A stretch of DNA of 64,000 bases, taken from Longibaculum muris (GTDB taxonomy: Bacteria > Bacillota_I > Bacilli_A > Erysipelotrichales > Coprobacillaceae). The notes beneath the pieces are model-generated. The model had not been told where the DNA came from. It ran no database searches and was given only the letters and a program-made list of their open reading frames with translations. The stretch's first letter is position 1, and each line of letters begins with the position of its first letter. Shown one piece after another: positions 53,203 through 62,734 of the stretch. The position numbers and the translations under genes are program-made. The stretch is from NCBI RefSeq assembly GCF_004343035.1, contig NZ_SMCQ01000016.1, positions 1 to 64,000 of the forward strand. The letters are read 5' to 3'.

Positions 53203-55071
53203 CTATGAATTTTTAAACCAATAAATAATGCCATTTTCCAGATAATCTCCTGAAATAGGATTGATAGGAATCTGTTGTAATTTCTTTGTTGGTTTATACC
53301 AAACATCCTCTTTTTGTAAACTATTTGCCATAGTTTGAAAAATAACCTTAGGAATTTTAGAATCAGATGCCATATTCATTTCACGATTATCATCATAACC
53401 TGTCCAACTTAAAATTGTATAATTGGGATTATAGCCAGCACATAAAGAATCAAAAGAGGTTGAACCTGTTTTCACAGCAAACTTCGTTTTGGTTGGATAG
53501 TTGGCCATTGTTGCTGAAGCATAAGTACTATATCTTTTATCAAAAGGTGCAGTTAATAACTGATTTAAGATTAGACAAGATTCTTTGTTGAGTAATTCTT
53601 TATTTGTTGGTTTATATTCATATAGAATATCTCCATTATTATTTGTAATCTTGGAAATTGTATGAACATCGTTATAAATCCCTTCATTAGCAAAAGTTGT
53701 ATACATCTTAGATAATTCGTAAATATTTGTATTCAATGTTCCTAAAGCTAAAGAAGGATGTGGGGAAATATGAGTAAAACCAAATTTCGATAAAGCATTA
53801 ACCAAAGCCTGTTCACCTAAAAAAATATGTGTTTTTACTGCATAAATATTATCACTCACAGCAATTGCCTGAGCTAAAGTAATATCTTTATAAGCATATT
53901 TCTTATTAAAATTAGTCGGTGAATAAGTTTTTCCATTATCTAATTTAAAAGTTGTAGGCTCACTCTTAAACTTTGTTGTGGGAGAAAAGCCATTTTCTAA
54001 AGCTACATAATAAAGCAAAGGTTTCATAGTTGAACCAATTTGACGGGCTGCATGAGTTGCACGATTGAACTGTGAAGTTTCATAGTCTTTACCACCAATC
54101 ATAGCTAAAACACCTGATTGATGATTGTCAACAATTAAACTCGAAACTTCTAATTCATCACGATCTTTCATTAATTGAGAGACTGTTTGATTTAATTCAT
54201 CTTGTACAGATCTATTTAAGGTTGTTTGAACATTTAAGCCTTGATTAATATAATCTTCACTATAGAAACCTAAATCTTTTAATTCCTGGATAACAGTATC
54301 TTTAAAATAAGGATAAGCATTGATTAAAGATGAAGAACGGTCTTGATTGAGTTGAAATGGGGTTTGTAAGGTTTTACTAGCGACTTGTTGAGTAATATAT
54401 TTTTCTTCAACCAGTCGATCTAAAACAATCTTTTGTCTAGCTTTAGCACGTTTCATATTTTTAAATGGTGAAAAGTATTCTGGACCATTCACAACACCAG
54501 CTAATAAAGTTGATTCATTCAAATCTAAGTCTTTTGGATGCTTATTAAAATAATAACGAGCAGCATTTTTAATTCCATAAATCCCATGACCAAAGTAAAC
54601 CGTATTGATATATCCTTCTAAAATTGTATTCTTATTATAATGTGCCTCTAAACGGGTTGTTAAGAAAGCTTCATTAATCTTTCTTGACCAAGTCTTATCA
54701 TTGGTTAAAAACATTAATCTAGCATATTGCTGACTAATTGTACTTGCTCCTTCAGCCTTCTTGCTTTCTAATAAATTCGCTTTAATAGCACGCATAATCC
54801 CAACCGGATCAAATCCACGATGTTGATAAAAACGATGATCTTCAATCGCTACAATACTTTTAATAAAATCATTTGAAACATCTTTTAAAGTCACATCATT
54901 ACTTTGTTGATTAGACTGATAATAGAGTTGATTTTGATTATCATATAATTTAATATAATGTCCTTGTCCTAGAATTGGAGCAGGCATCATATAACTAGTT
55001 GTGTAGACAATAATCATAAAAACAAAAAAAGCAATGACAATTCTACGTATCCATTTTATAAAAATTTTCAA
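53203..55071 (-). CDS. ponA: Class A penicillin-binding protein (PBP1A-type)
   Basis: A 622-residue bifunctional cell-wall synthase: a membrane anchor (about residues 8-30), a GT51 transglycosylase (about 60-240, with EDHRFYQHRGFDP and TISQQYARLM) and a transpeptidase (about 310-600). The transpeptidase has the active serine in GSTMKPLLYY, SDN in the second motif and KTGS in the third. The start is a TTG at 55071, because AGGTGAT is correctly spaced and the next in-frame upstream ATGs run into the divergent DUF1934 gene. It ends close to the transpeptidase domain with no extra C-terminal domain. Confidence 0.88.
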   Translation of the reverse strand: MKIFIKWIRRIVIAFFVFMIIVYTTSYMMPAPILGQGHYIKLYDNQNQLYYQSNQQSNDVTLKDVSNDFIKSIVAIEDHRFYQHRGFDPVGIMRAIKANLLESKKAEGASTISQQYARLMFLTNDKTWSRKINEAFLTTRLEAHYNKNTILEGYINTVYFGHGIYGIKNAARYYFNKHPKDLDLNESTLLAGVVNGPEYFSPFKNMKRAKARQKIVLDRLVEEKYITQQVASKTLQTPFQLNQDRSSSLINAYPYFKDTVIQELKDLGFYSEDYINQGLNVQTTLNRSVQDELNQTVSQLMKDRDELEVSSLIVDNHQSGVLAMIGGKDYETSQFNRATHAARQIGSTMKPLLYYVALENGFSPTTKFKSEPTTFKLDNGKTYSPTNFNKKYAYKDITLAQAIAVSDNIYAVKTHIFLGEQALVNALSKFGFTHISPHPSLALGTLNTNIYELSKMYTTFANEGIYNDVHTISKITNNNGDILYEYKPTNKELLNKESCLILNQLLTAPFDKRYSTYASATMANYPTKTKFAVKTGSTSFDSLCAGYNPNYTILSWTGYDDNREMNMASDSKIPKVIFQTMANSLQKEDVWYKPTKKLQQIPINPISGDYLENGIIYWFKNS

Positions 55072-55133
55072 CTCTATCACCTCATCTCTCATTTTTAACA
55101 AAAGTATGTTATAATATTCACTGGTGATGGAAA

Positions 55134-55529
55134 ATGTATCAAACAAAAAATATTCATTATAAAGCTATCTTTAAACAAGATGGTCAAAGCGAAACAATTG
55201 AATACAAAGCAAAAGGAATTTTACATAATGGTGAAAAGACATTAGTAAGTTTTGAAACAGAAGCGGGTAAGATAGATATGAGCTATGATGAAAATGGAGT
55301 CAGTTTAAGTCATGGAGATTCTTTATTGTATTTTGATTTTCATAAAGATCATTGGAATCAATACAAATTACCTTATGGTAGTGTTCCTTTAAAAACAAGA
55401 TTGCTTAAATTTGAAGCAAATGAAGAAAGAATCAAGATGAAATATGAATTACATGATCAAAGAGGATTGATTTCAACAGTTTATATTTTAATGACTATGA
55501 TTCCTGATAGTTTTCAGGAGGGTGCATGA
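55134..55529 (+). CDS. DUF1934 (YwiB-like) beta-barrel protein
   Basis: A 131-residue lipocalin-like barrel of the DUF1934 family (B. subtilis YwiB), whose gene is a common neighbour of argS and rpoE in Bacillota, as here. It has no signal peptide and no obvious catalytic residues. Its 3' end overlaps the cardiolipin synthase start by four bases. The start is supported by GGTGATGGAAA just upstream. Function unknown. Confidence 0.75.
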   Translation: MYQTKNIHYKAIFKQDGQSETIEYKAKGILHNGEKTLVSFETEAGKIDMSYDENGVSLSHGDSLLYFDFHKDHWNQYKLPYGSVPLKTRLLKFEANEERIKMKYELHDQRGLISTVYILMTMIPDSFQEGA

Positions 55530-57037
55530 AACTTTTAAAAGTCTTTATCAGTCGTATTTTTATCTTTGGAATGTTGATTATTTTACAAATGATCTGGATT
55601 GTCTTGATGACAAGTAGTGTTTTAGCATCATATCAATGGCTTAATACAGCTTTAAAAGTTTTAAGTATGGCGGTTGTTTTATGGCTTGTCAACAAAGATG
55701 AAAATTCCTCTTATAAATTATCTTGGATTATTCTTATTTTGGTGTTTCCAGTCTTTGGTGGACTTTTATATTTAATGATTGGAAATAAGAAACCAAGTCG
55801 TCGCTTGCGTCATAGGATTCAACATGTGATTGATGATATTCAAGATGAATTGATTATGGAAGATGAAATGAGTGATAAAGATGAACAATTTAAAAAAGAT
55901 GGTTTAACTTATTTAGCTGATTTAGGGTTTGGAACATATACCAATACTCAAACCAAATATTATGCTTTAGGTGATTATTGTTATGTGGATTTATTAAGAG
56001 ATATTATGAATGCTAAGCATTATATTTTTATGGAGTATTTTATCGTTGCTAGAGGGATGATGTTTGAAACAATCTTGGAATTATTGAAACAAAAAGTTCA
56101 AGAGGGTGTTGAGGTACGTTTTATTTATGATGATGTCGGAAGTTTAACGACTGTTTCTTATCGTTTTGAAAAGAAATTAGAACAAGCGGGTATACAATGT
56201 GTTGTTTTTAATCCTTTTGTACCAATGTTGTCAGTTGCGATGAATCATCGTGATCATCGTAAAATTTGTGTGATTGATGGCTATATTGGTTATAGTGGTG
56301 GATTTAATTTGGCCGATGAATATATTAATGCAAAGATGCGATTTGGGCATTGGAAAGATACAGGCATTCGTATAGAAGGTAACGGAGTATGGAATTTAAC
56401 GACAATGTTTTTGACAACTTGGAATGCTTATAAGCATCAAGATCAATCTTATGTTCAATATCGTCCAACTTTTAATCAAAAAGATACACTTTTAAATGAT
56501 GGGTATGTGGTCGCTTATGGAGATTCACCTTTGGATGAAGAACGTACGGGCGAAAACATTTATTTAAATATGATTCAGCAGGCTAAACATGAAATTTTAA
56601 TCATGACTCCTTATTTTATTATTGATGAAACAATGATGAAAGCTTTAATTTTAGCTCGACGTAAAGGAGTCGTAGTAAAAATCATTACCCCTGGGGTTCC
56701 TGATAAGAAAAATGTTTATCGTGTCACGCGTTCTTATTATTACCCATTAATTCAAGAGGGTATTGAGTTTTATGAATATAAACCAGGTTTTTTACATGCT
56801 AAAATGGTTTTATGTGATCAAAGAATTGCAACGGTAGGAACAATTAATTTTGACTATCGCAGTCTCTATTTACATTTTGAATGTAATGTCTTATTAACCC
56901 AAAAACAAACGATTTTAGATATCTCAAAAGATTTTAAAGAAACACTTGCTTTAAGCGAAAAAATAGATTTAAAATATAGTCGACGCTTTAGAGGAATTTA
57001 TGAAGCAATTTTACGATTATTTGCCCCTTTGATGTAA
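55526..57037 (+). CDS. cls: Cardiolipin synthase
   Basis: A 503-residue phospholipase-D-superfamily enzyme that joins two phosphatidylglycerol molecules. Two N-terminal membrane segments (about 8-28 and 38-80) are followed by two HKD sites: a first with HRDHRKICVIDG and GYSGGFN, and a second with HAKMVLCDQRIATVGTINFDYRS. The first motif is the HxRxxxK variant common in Gram-positive Cls. An AGGAGG site lies in the end of the DUF1934 gene. Confidence 0.9.
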   Translation: MKLLKVFISRIFIFGMLIILQMIWIVLMTSSVLASYQWLNTALKVLSMAVVLWLVNKDENSSYKLSWIILILVFPVFGGLLYLMIGNKKPSRRLRHRIQHVIDDIQDELIMEDEMSDKDEQFKKDGLTYLADLGFGTYTNTQTKYYALGDYCYVDLLRDIMNAKHYIFMEYFIVARGMMFETILELLKQKVQEGVEVRFIYDDVGSLTTVSYRFEKKLEQAGIQCVVFNPFVPMLSVAMNHRDHRKICVIDGYIGYSGGFNLADEYINAKMRFGHWKDTGIRIEGNGVWNLTTMFLTTWNAYKHQDQSYVQYRPTFNQKDTLLNDGYVVAYGDSPLDEERTGENIYLNMIQQAKHEILIMTPYFIIDETMMKALILARRKGVVVKIITPGVPDKKNVYRVTRSYYYPLIQEGIEFYEYKPGFLHAKMVLCDQRIATVGTINFDYRSLYLHFECNVLLTQKQTILDISKDFKETLALSEKIDLKYSRRFRGIYEAILRLFAPLM

Positions 57038-57109
57038 GAAAAATGTTGACTATATCGTCAAATATGATATTGTATTTAAAGTATGATAAAAAGCGTAAAG
57101 GAGGATACT

Positions 57110-58771
57110 ATGGCTGTTAATAAAATAGAGCTTTCTTTAAAGAAAGTCTTACAAAAAGCAATTATTGATTTAGGATATGTAGAAGATTATAATCTTGAAC
57201 AAATAGTCATTGAAATCCCAAAAGATAAAGCTCATGGTGATTATTCAAGTAATATTGCAATGCAATTAACAAAAGTCTTAAGAAGAAATCCAAGAGAAAT
57301 TGCTCAAGGGATAGTCAATGCAATTGATAAAGATATGGGGAATATTGATCATGTAGAAATTGCGGGACCAGGATTTATTAATTTGTTTTTAAAGAAAGAT
57401 GCTATGACATCTATCTTAAAGGAAGTTTTACAAGAGAAAGAACATTATGGAGAAACTGATTTTGGACAAGGAATCAAATATAACATTGAATTTGTTTCAG
57501 CTAATCCAACTGGTGATTTACATTTAGGACATGCTAAAGGGGCAGCAGTAGGTGATAGTATTTGTCGTATCATGAGTGCTGCTGGATATGATGTGACTAA
57601 AGAATATTATATTAATGATGCGGGAAATCAAATCACGAATTTAGCATTATCTTTATATGCTAGATATTTACAAGCTTTAGGAATTGAAAAAGAATTACCT
57701 GAAGATGGATATTATGGAAAAGATATTATTGATATTGCTCAAAAGATTAAAGATGAATTTGGTGATAAATTCCAACATGTTGATGAAAAAGAAGCTATTG
57801 CTTATTTTAGAAAAATTGGTACAGAACATGAATTACAAAAGATTAAAGATATTTTAAAAGAATTTAGAGTTGTTCATGATGTATGGTTTAGTGAAACATC
57901 TTTATATGAGGAAAATAAGATTGAACCAACTATTCAAAAGTTAAAAGATCAAGGTTATACTTATGAAGCTGAAGGAGCTTTATGGTTTAAGTCAACTGAG
58001 TTTGGTGATGATAAAGACCGTGTTTTGATTAAATCAGATGGAAGTTATACATATTTGACACCAGATATTGCATATCATTTAAATAAGTTGGATAGAGGTT
58101 ATGAATATTTAGTTGATTTACTTGGAGCTGATCATCATGGTTATATTAATCGTATGAAAGCAGCTATTCAGGCATTAGGATATAATGCTGATCAATTGAA
58201 TATTGATATTATGCAAATGGTCAGAATGGTAGAAAACGGTGAAGTTGTTAAAATGAGTAAACGTACTGGTAATGCTGTGACAATTAAGGATTTAATTGAA
58301 GATATTGGGGTTGATGCAACTCGTTATTTCTTTGTATCTAAGGCAGCAAGTTCACCATTTGATTTTGATTTAGGTTTGGCAAAATCACAATCTAATGATA
58401 ATCCAGTTTATTATGCTCAATATGCCCATGCAAGAATGTGTTCAATTGAAAGACAAGCTAAGCAAGTACAAATTGATGTAGCTGATCATTTTGAATTATT
58501 AGTTCATCCAAAAGAAATTGAACTTGTTAAACATATTAATGAATTTAGAAATGAAATTATTGAAAGTGCAAAACAAAGATCACCTCATAAAATTACAAAT
58601 TATATTCAAAAACTTGCTCAATTGTTCCATTCGTTCTATAATGATTGTTATGTTATAGATGAAGAAAATAAAGAATTATCTTCACAAAGATTAGCTTTAG
58701 TAAAAGCAAGTCAAATGACTTTAAAGAATGCATTAAATTTAGTTGGTGTAAGTGCACCTGAAAAAATGTAG
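57110..58771 (+). CDS. argS: Arginyl-tRNA synthetase
   Basis: A 553-residue class-I aminoacyl-tRNA synthetase. The N-terminal Add-1 domain covers about residues 1-110. The HIGH site appears as HLGH in NPTGDLHLGHAKGAA (about residue 130), and the KMSKS site as KMSKR in GEVVKMSKRTGNAV. The C-terminal DALR anticodon domain starts near residue 440. The ATG at 57110 is chosen for the AAAGGAGGATAC site. An ATG at 57083 is in frame but lacks one. It is followed by the damaged rpoE ten bases later. Confidence 0.93.
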   Translation: MAVNKIELSLKKVLQKAIIDLGYVEDYNLEQIVIEIPKDKAHGDYSSNIAMQLTKVLRRNPREIAQGIVNAIDKDMGNIDHVEIAGPGFINLFLKKDAMTSILKEVLQEKEHYGETDFGQGIKYNIEFVSANPTGDLHLGHAKGAAVGDSICRIMSAAGYDVTKEYYINDAGNQITNLALSLYARYLQALGIEKELPEDGYYGKDIIDIAQKIKDEFGDKFQHVDEKEAIAYFRKIGTEHELQKIKDILKEFRVVHDVWFSETSLYEENKIEPTIQKLKDQGYTYEAEGALWFKSTEFGDDKDRVLIKSDGSYTYLTPDIAYHLNKLDRGYEYLVDLLGADHHGYINRMKAAIQALGYNADQLNIDIMQMVRMVENGEVVKMSKRTGNAVTIKDLIEDIGVDATRYFFVSKAASSPFDFDLGLAKSQSNDNPVYYAQYAHARMCSIERQAKQVQIDVADHFELLVHPKEIELVKHINEFRNEIIESAKQRSPHKITNYIQKLAQLFHSFYNDCYVIDEENKELSSQRLALVKASQMTLKNALNLVGVSAPEKM

Positions 58772-58780
58772 GAGGATATT

Positions 58781-59043
58781 ATGATTGATTATAAACAAAG
58801 TTCAATGGTAGATGTTGCATTTGATTTAATGAAGAAGAAAAAGAAGAAAACGAATCATTATTTTATACTAATATTACTTTAGATGGTCGTTTAATTACAG
58901 TTGGTGAAAATCGTTGGGATTTAAGAAGCCGTCATAAATTTGATGAAGTTCATATTGATATGAATGATATCTATGCTGATGAGGAAGAAGATACATCAGA
59001 TGAAGAAGATGATGATGGATTAGTTGAAGATGATTATAACTAG
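58781..59043 (+). pseudogene. rpoE: RNA polymerase delta subunit, internal deletion and frameshift
   Basis: The gene starts well (GGAGG site, ATG at 58781, MIDYKQSSMVDVAFDLMKKK). It loses frame in the run AAGAAGAAAAAGAAGAAAAC (58832-58851) and stops after 33 codons. The other frame then encodes LFYTNITLDGRLITVGENRW and an acidic tail (DEEEDTSDEEDDDGLVEDDYN), clearly the second half of delta. About 20-25 residues of the HARE-HTH domain that normally lie between these parts are missing. So there is a deletion between AAG-rich direct repeats with loss of frame, not just a one-base slip. The position after argS is the normal one. Confidence 0.75.
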
Positions 59044-59064
59044 AGATGGGAACATCTCTTTTTC
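59042..59064 (+). terminator. Terminator after rpoE
   Basis: AGAGATG / CATCTCT with a GGAA loop is followed by TTTTTC. The rpoE stop codon lies at its base. Confidence 0.82.
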
Positions 59065-59136
59065 TTTTGAAATCATTTGAGTTGTGTTGAAAGTAAAGAC
59101 ATGGTAGAATTGATGCATTATGATGAAAAGGAAGAT

Positions 59137-60474
59137 ATGATGAAGAAAAATAAACATGAAAAATATAGTTTACTTACGGCAATTACAATGATTGTTGGCA
59201 CTTGTATAGGTTCTGGTATCTTTTTTAAGAGTGATAATATTTTAATTGCGACAAATGGTAGTATTATGTTAGGAGTTATTTTATTTGTTTTAGCTGCGAT
59301 TGCAATTATCTTTGGCAGTTTAAGTGTTGGTGAGCTTGCAGCGAAAACAAATGAACCAGGGGGACTTGTGACTTACGCTCAAGAGTTTGTGAATGCTAAG
59401 ACAGCTTGTGGATTTGGTTGGTTTTTAACTTTTATATATTATCCAACGATTGCTGTAGTGGTATCTTGGGTGATTGGGGTTTATGTTGATATTTTATTTC
59501 ATCTTCAAGCCTCTTTAGAATTACAGATGATCATTGGGTTTATCTTTTTAAGCATTTGTTTTGTTTATAACATTTTACTTCCTAAGTTAGGAGCAATCTT
59601 TCAGGATGTTTCAACTTTTATTAAGATGTTACCTTTACTGTTGTTAGGAATATTGGGGATTCTTTTTGGTGATCCTCTGGCAGGACTTGGCGATATTGGT
59701 CCAACTACGCTTTTATCTTCAAGTTGGATTATGGCCTTAGGTCCCATTGCTTATTCATATGATGGATGGATTGTTGCGACTTCTATTGCCCATGAAGTCA
59801 AAGATGCTAAAAAAGCTATGCCCAAAGCATTAACAATTGCGCCTTTAATTGTTTTGGCTATCTATACTCTATATTTTGTTGGAATAACGAGTTATTTAGG
59901 CGTTGATCAAGTAATGGCATTAGGTGATGCACATGTCAGTGTTGCAGCAAGTGCATTATTAGGAAATACATTTGCTAAGATGATTGTTGTTTTTGTGATT
60001 ATTTCGGTAATGGGAACTGTTAATGGACTGGTGACTGGATATATGCGTATGCCTTATTCATTAGCTTTACGTAAAGGAATGTTTCTTTGGGAAGCTCAAT
60101 TAAAGAAGGTTGATGAGAAGTTGGACATTCCTGTTTATTCAGCCATTTTTGCTTTTGTAGTTTGTACAATATGGATGGTCATCCATTATTTATGTACTCG
60201 CTTTAATATATTACCTAATAGTGATGTTTCTGAGATTGCTATTTCGATGGCATATATGCTTTATATTGTTTTGTATTATCAAGTTTATCAATTATATCGT
60301 CGAAAGGAAATAAAAAGCTTTTTTAAAGGTGTGATTTGTCCATTTCTAGCAACATTAGGATCTTTTATTATTTTATCTGGTGGTATGCAAAGTCAATATT
60401 TTATATATTATCTTTTCATATGTGGATTGGTTTATTTGATTTCTCAAGTTTATTATCACTTCCATCAAAAGTAA
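59137..60474 (+). CDS. APC-family amino acid permease
   Basis: A 445-residue transporter with 12 membrane segments of the amino acid-polyamine-organocation superfamily. The family motif TMIVGTCIGSGIFFKSDNI is at the first helix, and helix 6 contains GPIAYSYDGWIVATSIAHE, typical of LAT/YkbA-like permeases. The substrate is uncertain. The start is placed at ATG 59137 (59140 also possible) because AAAAGGAAG lies just upstream. Earlier in-frame TTG and ATG codons lack a site. Confidence 0.83.
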   Translation: MMKKNKHEKYSLLTAITMIVGTCIGSGIFFKSDNILIATNGSIMLGVILFVLAAIAIIFGSLSVGELAAKTNEPGGLVTYAQEFVNAKTACGFGWFLTFIYYPTIAVVVSWVIGVYVDILFHLQASLELQMIIGFIFLSICFVYNILLPKLGAIFQDVSTFIKMLPLLLLGILGILFGDPLAGLGDIGPTTLLSSSWIMALGPIAYSYDGWIVATSIAHEVKDAKKAMPKALTIAPLIVLAIYTLYFVGITSYLGVDQVMALGDAHVSVAASALLGNTFAKMIVVFVIISVMGTVNGLVTGYMRMPYSLALRKGMFLWEAQLKKVDEKLDIPVYSAIFAFVVCTIWMVIHYLCTRFNILPNSDVSEIAISMAYMLYIVLYYQVYQLYRRKEIKSFFKGVICPFLATLGSFIILSGGMQSQYFIYYLFICGLVYLISQVYYHFHQK

Positions 60475-60523
60475 AGATTTATTTCGTGGTATGAAAAGTG
60501 TATAATAGGACAAGGAGGCGGTC

Positions 60524-61213
60524 ATGTTGGATATTTATTATGAAGTTATAGGGGATGGTTTTCCATTGGTTTTTGTACATGGGAATAATGAAGATCATCA
60601 TATTTTTGATCAGGCAGTTCAGATATTATCTCAACAGTATCGCTGTATTTTAATTGATTCACGTTATCATGGTCAATCTATTTGCCAAGGTGAGTTATCT
60701 TATCAACAAATGGCTAAAGATGTGCAAAGTGTGATAACTTCTTTGGCTATTGAAGCTTATGATTGTATTGGTTTTAGTGATGGAGCTATTGTTTCTTTAT
60801 TACTTGGAATGAGTGATCAAAGACTTCAACATATTGTAAGTATTGGAGCGAATACCAAGCCATCAATGATTAAACCATTTTATCGATTGACATTTTATAT
60901 TGAAATGATTTGTTTGTTACCTTTTTGTTTATACAATAAAAAAGCCAGAAAAACATTTCGATTATCTTGTTTAATGTTACGTCAGCCACAAATTTCCTAT
61001 GATGATTTAAAAAATATTCATGTTCCAGTATTGGTTATGGCAGGCGAATATGATATGATAAAAAAAGCTGATACTTTGAAGATAGGAGAGTCTATCCCTT
61101 ATTGTGTTGTGAAAATAATTAAACAAGGGAATCATTTTTTATTAAGGGATTCTTTTCAGCAAACAATAAGAGAAATTGAGCTTTTTTTAAATGCATGTCA
61201 TCAGGAGGAGTAA
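60524..61213 (+). CDS. Alpha/beta hydrolase
   Basis: A 229-residue hydrolase. The oxyanion stretch is VFVHGNNEDHHIF, the nucleophile elbow is GFSDGA, an acid residue lies in VMAGEYDMI, and the histidine is in KQGNHFLLRD. It has no signal peptide. It resembles small-molecule esterases of the MhpC/BioH type, but the substrate cannot be read. The AAGGAGGCGGTC site precedes the ATG. It ends two bases before aroD. Confidence 0.82.
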   Translation: MLDIYYEVIGDGFPLVFVHGNNEDHHIFDQAVQILSQQYRCILIDSRYHGQSICQGELSYQQMAKDVQSVITSLAIEAYDCIGFSDGAIVSLLLGMSDQRLQHIVSIGANTKPSMIKPFYRLTFYIEMICLLPFCLYNKKARKTFRLSCLMLRQPQISYDDLKNIHVPVLVMAGEYDMIKKADTLKIGESIPYCVVKIIKQGNHFLLRDSFQQTIREIELFLNACHQEE

Positions 61214-61215
61214 GT

Positions 61216-61968
61216 ATGAAAGTATGTTGTGTGAAAGATGTCTGTATTGGTGAAGGAAAACCAAAGATTTGTTTACCTATTGTTGGACATAATGATGAAG
61301 AAATCTTATCTCAGTTGGATTCATTTCAAGATTTAACATATGACCTTATTGAGCTAAGAATAGATTATTATCAGGATATGAAAGATAATGAAAAAGTGAA
61401 ATGTTTATTAAGAAAATTACGGGCACAAACTGATGTTCCTCTTTTATTGACTTATCGTTCTTTAAAAGAAGGGGGTTGTATTCAATTAAGTGATCAAGAA
61501 TATAAAAAACTTATTCAAATTGCTTGTGAAAGTCATTGTATTGATTTAGTTGATATTGAATTAATGAGTGGCAATGCTTTGGTTTTTGAACTTGTTGAGA
61601 TAGCTCATCAAAATAAGATTAAGGTTGTTATGTCTAATCATGATTTTCAAGGAACTCCAAGTTCTCATGATATGATGGATAGACTAGAGAAAATGGAAAT
61701 TTTAGGTGGGGATATTTGTAAGTTGGCAGTGATGCCACAAACTTATAAAGATGTCATTAGATTATTAAATGTGACATTAGAAATGTCAGAGCGTTTAAAT
61801 AGACCTGTTGTGACTATGTCAATGGGTGATTTAGGAAAAATATCTCGTATAGCTGGTGAATTAACTGGTTCATCAATAACATTTGCAAGTGGGCATCAAG
61901 CTTCAGCACCTGGTCAAATTCCAGCAAATCAATTGAATGCATTATTGGAGGCGATACATCATGATTAA
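61216..61968 (+). CDS. aroD: Type I 3-dehydroquinate dehydratase
   Basis: A 250-residue TIM-barrel enzyme of the shikimate pathway. Active-site residues are visible: Glu and Arg in LIELRIDYY, Arg in LTYRSLKEGG, the catalytic His in MSNHDFQGTP, the Schiff-base Lys in ICKLAVMP, and the SMGDLGKISR loop. The ATG at 61216 follows CAGGAGGAGTAAGT. An ATG at 61195 lies within the hydrolase gene and is not needed. No other aromatic-pathway genes are adjacent. Confidence 0.92.
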   Translation: MKVCCVKDVCIGEGKPKICLPIVGHNDEEILSQLDSFQDLTYDLIELRIDYYQDMKDNEKVKCLLRKLRAQTDVPLLLTYRSLKEGGCIQLSDQEYKKLIQIACESHCIDLVDIELMSGNALVFELVEIAHQNKIKVVMSNHDFQGTPSSHDMMDRLEKMEILGGDICKLAVMPQTYKDVIRLLNVTLEMSERLNRPVVTMSMGDLGKISRIAGELTGSSITFASGHQASAPGQIPANQLNALLEAIHHD

Positions 61969-62722
61969 TTTTCAAAAGGCAACAGAAGCATTTAAGAAAT
62001 ATATTTCTCAATATGATGAGACAATCCCATCTATTCGTTTAAAAATTGTTCATACTTATGAAGTGATGAAGTGCAGTGATTATTTATGTGAGCAGTTAAG
62101 ATTAAATCAAGAGGATAAGGAGTTAGCTGCATTAATTGCTTTACTTCATGATATTGGTCGTTTTGAACAATGGATGAGATATCAAAGCTTTGCTGATTAT
62201 AAGACAATTGATCATGCTTTATTTTCTAGTCAATTATTGTTTGATGAGGGTTTGATTAGGGAGTTTATTGATGATTCTCAATATGATAGAATTATTAAGA
62301 ATGCTATTGAACAGCATAATAAATATAAAATAGACGAAGGTTTTGATGAAAGAACTTTATTGTTTATTCATATTATTCGTGATGCTGATAAATTGGATAA
62401 CTTTAGAGTTAAAGAGGAAGAAGATCTTGAAACAACAATTTATGTTTCTTATGATGAGGTGAATAAAGAAACAATTTCACCTAAAATATATGATCAATTT
62501 TATCATCAAGAATTAATCTATGGACCAAATAGAATAACTCATTTGGATATGTGGTTATCATATATTGCATTTATTTTTGATCTTCATTTTTTAAAGAGTT
62601 TACAGTATGTTAAAGAAAAAAATTGGGTAAATCGTTCTTTTGATAGAATTAATCCAAGTGATCCAAAGACACATGAACAATATGAGACACTAAGACGACG
62701 TGCTTTGGACTATATTGGATAG
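61961..62722 (+). CDS. HD-domain hydrolase
   Basis: A 253-residue HD-superfamily protein. The metal site is IALLHDIGRFEQW, a following His in DHALFSSQL, EQHNKYKI, and the distal Asp in IRDADKLDNF. It is probably a phosphohydrolase for a nucleotide or phosphosugar; the substrate is unknown. The ATG at 61961 has TTGGAGGCG upstream and overlaps the aroD stop by eight bases. An upstream in-frame ATG at 61937 is less well placed. Confidence 0.8.
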   Translation: MINFQKATEAFKKYISQYDETIPSIRLKIVHTYEVMKCSDYLCEQLRLNQEDKELAALIALLHDIGRFEQWMRYQSFADYKTIDHALFSSQLLFDEGLIREFIDDSQYDRIIKNAIEQHNKYKIDEGFDERTLLFIHIIRDADKLDNFRVKEEEDLETTIYVSYDEVNKETISPKIYDQFYHQELIYGPNRITHLDMWLSYIAFIFDLHFLKSLQYVKEKNWVNRSFDRINPSDPKTHEQYETLRRRALDYIG

Positions 62723-62734
62723 GAAGGAATATGT

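Noticed and set aside
53203-55146. Longer PBP1A start at 55146
   Set aside because: It would add 25 residues ahead of the membrane anchor, overlap the divergent DUF1934 gene start, and it has no ribosome site. The TTG at 55071 has AGGTGAT.
58825-58860. Programmed -1 frameshift in rpoE at the A-rich run
   Set aside because: A slip could restore frame, but the joined protein would still lack about 20-25 residues of the HTH domain, and no stimulating structure is evident. Deletion is the simpler reading.
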